Assembly (NCBI RefSeq): GCF_900169075.1
Contig: NZ_LT827015.1
Span: 1,612,001 to 1,676,000, forward strand
Length of the DNA stretch: 64,000 bases
Source: Chryseobacterium phocaeense
Lineage (GTDB): Bacteria; Bacteroidota; Bacteroidia; Flavobacteriales; Weeksellaceae
Reading direction: 5' to 3'
The stretch's first letter is position 1; every line of letters starts with the position of its first letter. Made by a program: the position numbers and the translations under genes. This document shows positions 1 through 7,737 of the stretch, in pieces. The notes beneath the pieces were generated by a model. It searched no databases and had not been told where the DNA came from. It was given only the letters and a program-made list of their open reading frames with translations.

Positions 1-416
1 CAGTGTGTTCGGGAGGAATTATCGGATTGGGAGAAACGCACAGAGACCGTATCTCAATGCTTTTAACCCTGGCCACCATGCCGAAACATCCGGAATCTGT
101 TCCTATCAATGCACTGGCGAGGGTAGCAGGGACACCGCTTGAAGATAATGAGAAGGTGGATACATGGGAAATGGTAAGAATGATTGCTACCGCAAGAATT
201 GTAATGCCTTCCTCCATGGTAAGACTAAGTGCAGGACGTATTGAAATGTCCGAAACAGAACAGGCCTGGTGCTTTATGGCAGGAGCCAATTCTATTTTCA
301 CAGGAGAAAGGGAAACCTTGCTGGTCACTCCTAATCCCGGCGTTTCTGAAGACATGCAGATGCTGGAAAAACTGGGTCTGAAGCCGATGAAAGTGAAAGA
401 GAATTCTTGTTGCTAG
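1..416 (+). CDS. bioB: Biotin synthase, C-terminal part (5' end outside window)
   Basis: Radical SAM enzyme that inserts sulfur into dethiobiotin, the last step of biotin synthesis. Only the last ~138 codons are present; the frame is open to the left edge, and the GTG at base 3 is an internal Val, not a start. Visible family features are [10 protein letters not shown] near the start of the fragment, the PINAL..AGTPL segment, the R-I-V-M-P strand with LSAGR (the Arg that contacts the 2Fe-2S cluster), and [16 protein letters not shown]. The end NSCC is odd but the length fits the family. bioA follows 188 bases downstream on the same strand. Confidence is high for the family; the N-terminal CxxxCxxC motif lies outside the window. 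Confidence 0.96.
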   Translation, partial: VCSGGIIGLGETHRDRISMLLTLATMPKHPESVPINALARVAGTPLEDNEKVDTWEMVRMIATARIVMPSSMVRLSAGRIEMSETEQAWCFMAGANSIFTGERETLLVTPNPGVSEDMQMLEKLGLKPMKVKENSCC

Positions 417-480
417 TTTTGTTGGCATGAGTTATAAGTTATTAATTATGAGTGATGAGTTGGGTTGCCAGTTGCTAGTT
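409..480 (+). repeat. Low-complexity GTT/AGTT-rich intergenic repeat
   Basis: GTTGCTAGTT occurs at 409-418, where it contains the bioB stop codon, and again at 471-480. In between are degenerate GAGTTATAAGTT / GATGAGTTGGGTT units. This may be a decayed dispersed intergenic repeat. No coding potential seen. Confidence 0.35.
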
Positions 481-604
481 GTTAGTTGTGAAATCCGGGA
501 TTCGGGTTATAGCTAAGGAATAGAGCTTCTTCTCTATATTATCATTTTACAACCAGCTTATCATCATAAATACATTTTACATAAATACTTTAATACATCA
601 ATAC

Positions 605-1894
605 ATGAATACATTAACACAAACCTCTCTTACCGAAAGGGATAAAGCGGTCAACTGGCATCCCTACACCCAGATGAAAAGCGCGGGAGATCCTGTTTCT
701 ATTATGAAAGGAAAGGGAGTTTATCTGTATGATGACGAAGGGAAAAAATATATTGATGCCGTTTCATCATGGTGGGTGACTTTACACGGGCATGCCCATC
801 CTTATATTGCAGAAAGGGTCTTCCGGCAGCTCAATACCCTGGAGCAGGTTATTTTTGCAGGTTTTACCCATGAGCCGGCCGTTCAGCTTTCAGAAAACCT
901 GTTGAAACTGCTTCCCGGGAACCAGAAAAAGGTTTTTTATTCTGATAATGGGTCAACCGCAGTGGAAGCAGCTTTGAAAATATGCATCCAGTATGCCTAT
1001 AACCTGGGACAGGAAAAAACAAAAATCGTAGCATTCAGAGAGGCATATCATGGCGATACTTTCGGAGCGATGTCTGTGAGCGGAAGGAGTGTCTGGACAA
1101 AACCTTTTGGGAGCATGTTGTTTGAAGTTGTTTTTATTGATACTCCCAATGCTGAAAACCTGGATCGATTAAAAATTCAGCTTGAAGATCTGGCGGACGA
1201 AACGGCTTGCTTCATCTATGAGCCTTTGATACAGGGCGCTGCAGGAATGCTGATGCATAAAGCAGAGCATCTTGATGAACTGATGAAATTCTGCAGAAAC
1301 AAAGGAATTCTGATGATTCAGGATGAAGTCTTCACAGGCTTCGGAAGAACCGGAAAACTGTTTGCCGCCAATCACCTGACGGAAATGCCGGATATCATGT
1401 GCTTTTCAAAAGGGCTGACCGGCGGAACAATGCCTATGGGAATCACCACCTGTTCACAGGAGATTTTCAATGCTTTCCTGTCCGATGATAAATATAAAAC
1501 CCTGTTTCACGGACATTCTTTTACAGCCAATCCGTTAGCTTGCACTGCAGCGCTGGCCAGTATGGAGCTTTTATTACAGGAGGAAACTTTATCAGCAATT
1601 GACCGTATCTGCACGCAGCATTCGGATTTTAAAAAAGTACTGGAAATACATCCGAACGTTGGAGATGTACGCCAGACAGGAACAATCCTCGCTTTTGAGT
1701 ATAAATCCGATCAGAATACCTCTTATTTTAATGAGACCGGGAAAATCCTGTACGATGAATTTCTGCGGCGGGGGATTATCATGCGTCCACTGGGCAATAT
1801 TATGTATCTGGTTCCGCCGTACTGCATCACTTCGGAAGAGCTGGATTTTATTTATCAGCATATTCTTGAGATTTTGAACCTGTTCCGGAACTAA
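605..1894 (+). CDS. bioA: Adenosylmethionine-8-amino-7-oxononanoate aminotransferase
   Basis: PLP-dependent class III aminotransferase that transfers an amino group from SAM to KAPA, giving DAPA in biotin synthesis. The 429 residues match the usual BioA length. Early residues W-H-P-Y-T-Q, the SSWWVTLHGHAHP block, the GSTAVEAALK PLP loop, YHGDTFGAMS, the DEVFTGFGRTG strand and the catalytic Lys in CFSKGLTGGTMPM are all present. It follows bioB, which supports a biotin locus, although bioD and bioF are not in the window. Its last 47 bases overlap the 3' end of the oppositely oriented HxlR gene. Confidence 0.97.
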   Translation: MNTLTQTSLTERDKAVNWHPYTQMKSAGDPVSIMKGKGVYLYDDEGKKYIDAVSSWWVTLHGHAHPYIAERVFRQLNTLEQVIFAGFTHEPAVQLSENLLKLLPGNQKKVFYSDNGSTAVEAALKICIQYAYNLGQEKTKIVAFREAYHGDTFGAMSVSGRSVWTKPFGSMLFEVVFIDTPNAENLDRLKIQLEDLADETACFIYEPLIQGAAGMLMHKAEHLDELMKFCRNKGILMIQDEVFTGFGRTGKLFAANHLTEMPDIMCFSKGLTGGTMPMGITTCSQEIFNAFLSDDKYKTLFHGHSFTANPLACTAALASMELLLQEETLSAIDRICTQHSDFKKVLEIHPNVGDVRQTGTILAFEYKSDQNTSYFNETGKILYDEFLRRGIIMRPLGNIMYLVPPYCITSEELDFIYQHILEILNLFRN

Positions 1895-2201
1895 GTTCAT
1901 TGCCCCACTGGTGCAGCTGTTGGAGAATCGGTCCCAGTTCACGGGCTTTATCCGTAAGCTTATAATAGACTTCCGGAGGAAAATTATAGACTTCAATCCG
2001 TTGAATCATATGATTTTCCTCCAGTTGTTTAAGCTGCTCAGACAGTACTTTTTTTGAAACCCTGGGCATATTACGCCACAATTCTATAAAACGCACCTGC
2101 TCTTCTTCAAAAAGATTCTGGAAGATCAGAGGCTTCCATTTTCCGGAAAGAATATCAAGGCTCCGTCTGAGTCCGCAGTTTTTAAATTCTTCAAAATTCA
2201 T
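1848..2201 (-). CDS. HxlR-family winged-helix transcriptional regulator
   Basis: A 117-residue HxlR/MarR-like DNA-binding protein. Family marks are C-G-L-R-R-S-L-D-I-L-S-G-K-W near the start, the recognition-helix region RNMPRVSKKVLSEQLKQLEE, and the wing V-Y-N-F-P-P-E-V-Y-Y-K-L-T. HxlR proteins usually control divergently transcribed redox or detoxification genes; here the divergent gene 92 bases away is an MBL-fold hydrolase. The intergenic region carries a GGTTAACC/GGTAACC inverted repeat at 2220-2238. The gene's 3' end runs into bioA (convergent overlap of 47 bases). The ligand is unknown. Confidence 0.9.
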   Translation of the reverse strand: MNFEEFKNCGLRRSLDILSGKWKPLIFQNLFEEEQVRFIELWRNMPRVSKKVLSEQLKQLEENHMIQRIEVYNFPPEVYYKLTDKARELGPILQQLHQWGNELSSGTGSKSQEYADK

Positions 2202-2219
2202 CCGTTACAAAATATTTAT

Positions 2220-2238
2220 GGTTAACCTTTTGGTAACC
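2220..2238. promoter_or_regulatory. Inverted repeat in HxlR/MBL divergent promoter
   Basis: GGTTAACC-TTTT-GGTAACC is a near-perfect inverted repeat between the divergent HxlR and MBL-fold genes, 19 bases upstream of the HxlR start. A TAGTTTTG box (2266-2273) matches the Bacteroidota -7 consensus TAnnTTTG for the rightward gene. Its role as the HxlR operator is inferred. Confidence 0.4.
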
Positions 2239-2292
2239 CTCTATTATTCAACCCTGCTTAAGCCATAGTTTTGTTGAACAAAATTAAGCAAA

Positions 2293-3054
2293 ATGAAACT
2301 GCAATTATGGCGAAATGCCACTTTAGTCCTCACCGTAGGAGAAAAAAAGATTTTAATTGATCCCATGCTGGGCACAAAAGGTTCTCTAGGCCCTTTTCCT
2401 ATGACCGGTAATGAACTGATGAATCCATTGGTAGATCTTCCGTTCAGTGAAGAGGAATTACAAGAAAAGCTCTCTGAGATAGATGCTGTGGCAGTTACCC
2501 ATCTTCATCCCGATCACTGGGATGAAAAGGCGATGGAGCTTCTTGATAAAAATATACCGCTGCTATGTCCGGAAATCATTGCAGAACCTATTTCTCAGGC
2601 CGGATTCACGAATATAATTCCGATTAAAGACGCTCTAACATGGGAAAACATCAGTATTTCCATCACGGAAGGGCGTCACGGAACCGGAGAAATAGGAGAA
2701 AAAATGGGAGTAGTGAACGGATTTGTATTTAAAACGGAAGAAACAGCTACCTATATCGTTGGCGACAGCATCTGGTATGAGGGTATTGCCGCCGAAATAG
2801 ACAAACATCAGCCTCAGAATATTATTGTAGCAGGCGGAGCAGCCACTTTTGTCGTGGGAGATCCTATTGTCATGACCGCTAAAGATATTATTGAAGTTTG
2901 CAGGCAAGCACCGGATGCCTCCGTTTTGGTTACCCACCTTGAAGCAGTCAGCCATTGTAAGGAAGACCGGGCATTTATTCAGCGGGTAATTCATGAACAT
3001 CATGTTCAGGACAGATGTTTTGTTTTGCAGGATGGAGAGGTATTCTCTGATTAA
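2293..3054 (+). CDS. MBL-fold metal-dependent hydrolase
   Basis: A 253-residue protein of the metallo-beta-lactamase superfamily, UlaG-like branch. The metal motif H-L-H-P-D-H-W-D follows the T-H strand (THLHPDH, around residues 73-79); later metal ligands are likely His in EGRHGTG, Asp in VGDSIW and His in VTHLEA. No signal peptide, so cytoplasmic. The substrate cannot be told from sequence. It is transcribed away from the HxlR regulator, which probably controls it. A hairpin (3088-3114) follows the stop. Confidence 0.85.
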   Translation: MKLQLWRNATLVLTVGEKKILIDPMLGTKGSLGPFPMTGNELMNPLVDLPFSEEELQEKLSEIDAVAVTHLHPDHWDEKAMELLDKNIPLLCPEIIAEPISQAGFTNIIPIKDALTWENISISITEGRHGTGEIGEKMGVVNGFVFKTEETATYIVGDSIWYEGIAAEIDKHQPQNIIVAGGAATFVVGDPIVMTAKDIIEVCRQAPDASVLVTHLEAVSHCKEDRAFIQRVIHEHHVQDRCFVLQDGEVFSD

Positions 3055-3087
3055 TACGCTTGTAAGCCGTTAAATCTTCATACATAT

Positions 3088-3114
3088 CGGTGGCTTCGGG
3101 AGCCTTAGCCACCG
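3088..3114. terminator. Hairpin after MBL-fold gene
   Basis: CGGTGGCT (3088-3095) pairs with AGCCACCG (3107-3114) around an 11-base loop. No T-run follows, so it is either a weak terminator or an mRNA structure between the MBL gene and the DUF421 gene. Confidence 0.35.
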
Positions 3115-3169
3115 GTAATGCTTCCAATGGCTCATTTTTTGAATGCATTTTTTGAAAATTAATGCTATG

Positions 3170-3874
3170 ATGTCCGTGTTTTTATTAGAGCTTAACTGGA
3201 AAGAACTGTTCCTGGGTCATGAAGAATGGTCCTTTCTTTTGGAAATTATCCTACGGACAGCTATTATGTTCCTTGCTATTATCATAGGATTAAGGGTGCT
3301 TGGGAAAAGGGGAGTGAAGCAGCTTTCTATCTTTGAACTGGTGGTTATTATCGGTCTGGGGTCTGCAGCGGGTGACCCGATGTTCAATAAAGATGTGGGG
3401 ATTATCTCTTCCATTCTCGTTTTTATCATTATTATTCTTTTATACAGTATTGTTACTTTCTTTATCGGGAGAAGTAAAAAGTTTGAAAAGCTGGTGGAAG
3501 GTAGCTCCATATGTCTGATCCGGAACGGTGAATTTTCCATTGAAAATTTTAAAAAAGAAAATTTAGGCAGTGACGAATTTTTTGCAGAACTGAGATTGAA
3601 AGGAATTTCGCAGCTTGGACAGATAGAAACAGCGATCGAAGAAATTTCCGGCGAAATCAGTGTGTTTTACTTTGAAGACAATGATGTAAAATACGGACTC
3701 CCGATAATGCCGGAATCTTTCGATAAAACTTTAAAAAACATTATTAAGGAAGGTCATTATTCCTGTACGTTCTGCGGACATACAGAACCCAAACCGGAAG
3801 GATCAGCAGGAAACTGTCCCAAATGCTGCAAAGACGAATGGGTGGAAGCCAGCAACCGGAAACGGGTAACCTGA
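3170..3874 (+). CDS. DUF421 (YetF-type) membrane protein with C-terminal zinc-ribbon-like tail
   Basis: Integral membrane protein of the DUF421/YetF family. Two to three hydrophobic helices (about residues 15-110) surround the family marker RVLGKRGVKQLS-F-E-L; the soluble YetF domain contains the ELR-L-K-G-I-S segment. The function of the family is unresolved. Unusually, the C-terminus adds CTFCGH and CPKCCKDEW, a CxxC...CxxC(C) arrangement that should bind zinc. ATG codons at 3143, 3167 and 3170 are possible starts; I take 3170 because the helix region begins soon after it. Confidence 0.82.
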   Translation: MSVFLLELNWKELFLGHEEWSFLLEIILRTAIMFLAIIIGLRVLGKRGVKQLSIFELVVIIGLGSAAGDPMFNKDVGIISSILVFIIIILLYSIVTFFIGRSKKFEKLVEGSSICLIRNGEFSIENFKKENLGSDEFFAELRLKGISQLGQIETAIEEISGEISVFYFEDNDVKYGLPIMPESFDKTLKNIIKEGHYSCTFCGHTEPKPEGSAGNCPKCCKDEWVEASNRKRVT

Positions 3875-3884
3875 GACAAAGGTC

Positions 3885-5087
3885 TTAATCCTCAACAAAC
3901 TTATTTCTCGCCGCCTTCATTCCAAAATAAAACATCAGAATAACGGCAAAACTCAGGAAATAAAAAGAACTTTTCCACGAAAGATCCCAGTCATGCAGTT
4001 TTCCAAACGCCGGAGGACCGAATGCTGCAATCAGATAACCTACAGACTGAGCCATTCCTGATATTTTCACCGCATTGGCACTGTTTTTTGTCCGCGCTGA
4101 AAAGAAAAGGATGGATAAACTGAATGACAATCCGTTGGAAATACCGATCATAAAAGCATTCACATAGATCCATTGAGACTGCAGGAATACAAACATCATG
4201 GTGCTTCCAAACATACCTGCGCAGATCAGAGCGATAAGAATCCGCTGGTCTTTCATTTTACTGGCAATAATGGGAGCCAGAAACGCAATAGGAATCATGG
4301 TGATCTGGATGACAAACAAAACCCAGCCGGTATTTTCACTCTGCATTTTACAATCGGTAAGGAAAGAAGGCAGCCAGGCCATCATGCAGTAATAGAAAAG
4401 GGACTGCAAGCCCATAAACAAGCTGATATTCCATGCCTGTGCAGATCTGAACATATTAAAGTCGGAGGTACTTAAAGCTGCCTTTGACTGCCCCGGATTC
4501 TTTTTATTAAATAACAATTCCAATACTAGAACGAATAGCCCAAGTCCGGCAATGATGAGCCATATGCCGAGTGAACCACGCCATCCGAAACCGGTCCACT
4601 CACCAATCCTTACACTGAAGCCCGAAGCCAGGGCTGCCGTCAGATTCATGGAAACGGCAAAAATTCCTGTCATTAAACCGATCTGTTTCGGGAAATTATT
4701 TTTAATATATCCGGGAGTTACCACATTTCCGATACAAATCCCCAAACCTATAAAAACCGACCCGGCAAAAAGCATCCACAGAGAACCTGTAATTCTGAGG
4801 AACAGTCCGAAACTCAGAATAATAAGAGAATACAGCAGAAACCTGCTGATGCTCAACCGATGGGAAAACCTGCTGACCAGTACAGAGCATGTGGCAAACA
4901 TAAACAAAGGAATAGAAGTAAGCATACTCACCTGGAAACTGTCCAGTTTCAGAACCTCCTTAATATCACCCAGAACCGGCGAAACGGCGATAATAGGGGA
5001 TCTCAGGTTGCTGGATACAAGGATCACCACCAGCACATTGATCAGCATTAAAATATAAGAGGCATTTTTTCTTGTTTGATTCTTCAT
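3885..5087 (-). CDS. MFS transporter, CynX/NimT-like
   Basis: A 400-residue major facilitator with about 12 hydrophobic segments. The opening SSNLRSPIIAVSPVLGDI is characteristic of the cyanate/nitroimidazole (CynX/NimT) branch. Substrate unknown. It is transcribed divergently from an AraC regulator 74 bases away, which probably regulates it. Convergent with the DUF421 gene, 10 bases from its stop, with no obvious terminator between them. Confidence 0.88.
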   Translation of the reverse strand: MKNQTRKNASYILMLINVLVVILVSSNLRSPIIAVSPVLGDIKEVLKLDSFQVSMLTSIPLFMFATCSVLVSRFSHRLSISRFLLYSLIILSFGLFLRITGSLWMLFAGSVFIGLGICIGNVVTPGYIKNNFPKQIGLMTGIFAVSMNLTAALASGFSVRIGEWTGFGWRGSLGIWLIIAGLGLFVLVLELLFNKKNPGQSKAALSTSDFNMFRSAQAWNISLFMGLQSLFYYCMMAWLPSFLTDCKMQSENTGWVLFVIQITMIPIAFLAPIIASKMKDQRILIALICAGMFGSTMMFVFLQSQWIYVNAFMIGISNGLSFSLSILFFSARTKNSANAVKISGMAQSVGYLIAAFGPPAFGKLHDWDLSWKSSFYFLSFAVILMFYFGMKAARNKFVED

Positions 5088-5130
5088 TTAAATAATATCT
5101 TTTATGCAAAATTAATTCAGTTGTTTTGTT

Positions 5131-5138
5131 TAATTTTG
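5131..5138 (+). promoter_or_regulatory. Putative -7 element upstream of AraC gene
   Basis: TAATTTTG matches the Bacteroidota -7 consensus TAnnTTTG, 23 bases before the AraC start. No good -33 TTG at the usual distance was found. Confidence 0.35.
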
Positions 5139-5161
5139 ACAAAGTTTTAACTTAAAACGAC

Positions 5162-5944
5162 ATGAATTCGCATGATACCATAGCTATTGATGAACTGGAC
5201 AAGCCGTATTTCGTATGGTTTGAGGATAACTGGCGTCATGACGACATTCTCCACGCCCATGAAAGAGGCCAGTTGGTGTATGTAGAAAGCGGATTTCAAT
5301 ACATTACCGTAGACGGGAACATCTACCTGCTTCCACAGAACCATGCTGCATGGATTCCACCGGGGGCCATTCATAAAACCAATTCACATTCGGAGAAGAT
5401 CAGGCTGATGATTATGTTTGCGGAAGTAGAGGAGCATAGTTCTTTCCACCGGGAGCTTCATGTTTTTTCAGTTCCGCCTGTTTTAAAGGAAATGATCAGA
5501 TATTCGGAAAGATGGTCTAAAAAACTGGCTGATGATCCCGATGAATTCGTTTTTTTAAAAGCACTTTTTAATGAGCTGCCCCGTTTTGTGGAGCATTCTT
5601 TAAAGCTTCACATCAGCCTGCCAAAGGACAAACGTTTATCCCAGCCTATTGAATATCTGCATAATCACTATCGGGAAGATATTAAAATAGAAGATCTCAG
5701 TGAGGCCTCTCTTCTTTCCTTACGAAGCCTTGAACGGATTTTTAAAAAAGAAACAGGCATGACGCTGAGCAAATACCAGCAGATCCTGAGGATTATAAAA
5801 AGCCTCGAACTCCTCACTTCCGGAGATCTTACCATCTCTGAAACGGCTTATGCAGTGGGGTATAAGAGTGTTCAGGCTTTTACGAGAAGTTTTCAGTCTG
5901 TAATGCATTTCAGGCCTACCGATTTTATGAAAACGATCCTGTAA
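5162..5944 (+). CDS. AraC-family transcriptional regulator with cupin sensor domain
   Basis: A 260-residue AraC/XylS regulator. The N-terminal half is a cupin (HDDILHAHERGQLVYV, then WIPPGAIHKTN), a small-molecule sensor shape. The C-terminal 100 residues hold two helix-turn-helix motifs (IEDLSEASLLSLRSLERIFKKE and ISETAYAVGYKSVQAFTRSF) ending in F-R-P-T-D-F. It is divergent from the MFS carrier, so it probably controls export or uptake of that carrier's substrate; this is inference from position. Confidence 0.92.
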   Translation: MNSHDTIAIDELDKPYFVWFEDNWRHDDILHAHERGQLVYVESGFQYITVDGNIYLLPQNHAAWIPPGAIHKTNSHSEKIRLMIMFAEVEEHSSFHRELHVFSVPPVLKEMIRYSERWSKKLADDPDEFVFLKALFNELPRFVEHSLKLHISLPKDKRLSQPIEYLHNHYREDIKIEDLSEASLLSLRSLERIFKKETGMTLSKYQQILRIIKSLELLTSGDLTISETAYAVGYKSVQAFTRSFQSVMHFRPTDFMKTIL

Positions 5945-6021
5945 AAAAGGGTTTATGTAATATTCTAAAACAAAAAAATCTCCGGATGTCCCGGAGATCA
6001 GTATTAATCTAAAAATAATTT

Positions 6022-6366
6022 CTAGAATCTGAATGTGCATTCGCAAACGCTCATTTTACCTTCAACGACTGTCTTCCATTGTCCGTTCCAGGTACCTCCG
6101 TAAGAAGCACATATGGAAGGACATATTTCTTTCGCATCCTCGTCGCTCCAGATAGGTCCTGCTAAAACGGGCATTGTATATTCTGTACTTCCGGAAGGCT
6201 CTGTATTGTATTCAACCTCGATAACGCTCATCTGGCCTTCAACGATAGTTTTCCACTCTCCTGTGAATTTGCCTAAATGTGCCGCAGCAATACGGCCTCC
6301 GATTTTTTGTGCTTCATCATTGCTCCAAAGCGGACCTGCAATGATATTAATTTTGAATGTTGACAT
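6022..6366 (-). CDS. MVL-like mannan-binding lectin, two tandem repeats
   Basis: A 114-residue protein made of two homologous ~50-residue halves, each with AGP(L/I)WS--(E/D)A--I, then G-(F/W)-G-(E/Q)-W-K-T-(I/V)-VEG-MSV-E/C-E. This matches the architecture and length of the Microcystis viridis lectin family, which binds high-mannose glycan cores. There is no signal peptide, so it is presumably cytoplasmic or released by lysis or a non-classical route. The second half contains three cysteines (ICPSIC and CEC) that the first lacks. It stands alone, followed by the AraC gene in convergent orientation. Family confidence is good; biological role unknown. Confidence 0.85.
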   Translation of the reverse strand: MSTFKINIIAGPLWSNDEAQKIGGRIAAAHLGKFTGEWKTIVEGQMSVIEVEYNTEPSGSTEYTMPVLAGPIWSDEDAKEICPSICASYGGTWNGQWKTVVEGKMSVCECTFRF

Positions 6367-6775
6367 GGTGTAATGTTTTTAATTGTTTAACAAGTCAAAG
6401 TTCTCTCTTTAAAGGGATATATCCTTGCGTAGAAAACACCAAATTTCCGGATGCGTATTTTCACTTAAGCATGAAATAAACAATTACGAATACATATAAT
6501 GAAAAAGGCCCCCTAGTGAGGAGACCTTAAAAAAACACAAATGATGAAAAAAAATTATTTCGATCCACAAATATAAACAAAATTTATATTATGTAAAACA
6601 CTACAAGGCTATAAATATTAAAAAATTATCAATTTTTTTGAAAATAACTACTGACATTCATATAATCATTATTTTCTTTATTTTATAATTCTTTAAGAGT
6701 ATCCCAATAAAAAAAACAGAAATAATGGAGTTATTATTTATAATTATAACCAGAATGTTATCAGAACAGAAATTT
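6367..6775. other. 409-base intergenic region between lectin and Crp/Fnr genes
   Basis: Very AT-rich. It contains the minus-strand terminator-like hairpin at 6502-6528 and a short plus-strand reading frame at 6541-6576 (MMKKNYFDPQI, then stop). No other gene seen. The lectin promoter should lie at its left end. Confidence 0.5.
6502..6528 (-). terminator. Hairpin with minus-strand T-run
   Basis: Plus-strand AAGGCCCCC (505-513 of this kilobase) pairs with GGAGACCTT (520-528) across TAGTGA with two G-U pairs on the minus-strand RNA. On the minus strand it is followed by TTTTTC. It could end a long 3' UTR of the Crp/Fnr transcript or an unseen small RNA. Confidence 0.5.
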
Positions 6776-7378
6776 TCAGTAAAATATTTTTCCGTTTTCT
6801 ATTCTCACCGTCTTTTCTTTTTCCATTTTCTTTACCACGCGGATCACGGTCTCTACACATAATCCGGTAAGGGAGGCCAGATGCTGTCTTGTAAACGGAA
6901 ACTGGTAAGAATATTTTGCTGTATATTGATTGTATGCTTTCATACAATCCATTACCCGCTTTACTTTTGTTCCCGGATCGGGTGCAGAAATGTTATTCAG
7001 CATCACATGCCTGTAATACATCCTTTCCGCCGTGTAGCTGTAGAGTTTTGAGAAAAGATCCGGTGAATTCCGGATGATTTCAAGAAATTTATTTTTATCA
7101 AGCCGGATAATCTCACAACTGGTCATTGCTATGGCATCTACAGGATAATTTTTATCAATAAACAATGCCGTTTCCACCAGGCTATGACCGTCAAAAGGCA
7201 GACTGTGGATGATTTCCCGTCCATCCTCATGAAAATTGGTGATCTTTACTGTCCCTTTTTTGATTTGAAAATAATACTTCGGTACTTCTCCTTCTTTAAA
7301 AATCAGGTCATTCGCCGCGTAATTAATCAATTCGGCTCCTGAGGAAAGCAAAAATTCTTCATCTATTATCATAAGCAC
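6776..7378 (-). CDS. Crp/Fnr-family transcriptional regulator
   Basis: A 200-residue regulator with an N-terminal cyclic-nucleotide-binding-like beta roll (residues ~15-115; F-K-E-G-E-V-P-K-Y-Y-F-Q-I-K-K-G) and a C-terminal winged helix (FPFTRQHLASLTGLCVETVIRVVKKMEKE). The HTH keeps the Crp/Fnr pattern of T-R-x-x-L-A-x-x-T-G. There are no Fnr-type N-terminal cysteines, so oxygen sensing via Fe-S is unlikely. The effector is unknown. The gene stands alone, with a 14-base palindrome 165 bases upstream. Confidence 0.9.
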   Translation of the reverse strand: MLMIIDEEFLLSSGAELINYAANDLIFKEGEVPKYYFQIKKGTVKITNFHEDGREIIHSLPFDGHSLVETALFIDKNYPVDAIAMTSCEIIRLDKNKFLEIIRNSPDLFSKLYSYTAERMYYRHVMLNNISAPDPGTKVKRVMDCMKAYNQYTAKYSYQFPFTRQHLASLTGLCVETVIRVVKKMEKEKTVRIENGKIFY

Positions 7379-7542
7379 ATAAAATAGCTGCTGCCGGCCA
7401 GCATACCGTATAAAAAGATTGGGTATTGAATTAATTTCAAAGCCGCAGCTTTTGAATTTTAAAGGCCAAAAATAGATATTACTTTATAAAAAGTCTCTAT
7501 AATAAGCAAACTTTAACAAATTCATAAGGAATTGACTTCCCT

Positions 7543-7556
7543 ATGACTGCAGTCAT
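7543..7556. promoter_or_regulatory. 14-base perfect palindrome, possible operator
   Basis: ATGACTGCAGTCAT is perfectly symmetric and sits between two divergent genes, one of which encodes a Crp/Fnr regulator. Half-site TGAC resembles Crp/Fnr half-sites, but the spacing is shorter than the classical box. Confidence 0.35.
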
Positions 7557-7634
7557 AAACGGCAGTACTAATTCTTTTTATTTTTGATGTATGCATTATT
7601 AATTCCATATCCCAATACATTACGTGTTAAAACC

Positions 7635-7654
7635 AACCTCTCAGCTGAGAGGTT
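7635..7654. terminator. Orphan hairpin in intergenic region
   Basis: A 20-base perfect palindrome (AACCTCTCAG / CTGAGAGGTT) followed on the plus strand by TTCTGTT. No plus-strand gene precedes it, so it may terminate an unannotated small RNA starting around 7500-7600, or structure the leader of the downstream gene. Confidence 0.4.
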
Positions 7655-7737
7655 TTCTGTTATCTGAATGGCTGCCTTGTGACTGTGCTCATAAAGAAGC
7701 CCTTTTGATTTTTATAATTTAGTACAAAATTGAACTT

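Larger units (their letters stand above)
7379..7737. other. 359-base intergenic region with two palindromes
   Basis: Separates the divergent Crp/Fnr gene and the 202-residue hypothetical gene. It holds ATGACTGCAGTCAT (7543-7556) and a 20-base hairpin (7635-7654). No reading frame of note. Confidence 0.5.

Noticed and set aside
3..5. GTG at base 3 as the start of the first gene
   Set aside because: It is a Val codon inside biotin synthase; the N-terminal half of the enzyme lies outside the window.
4552..5058. 168-codon plus-strand frame inside the MFS gene
   Set aside because: It is the opposite-strand shadow of a clear transporter with family motifs; the peptide has no domain sense.
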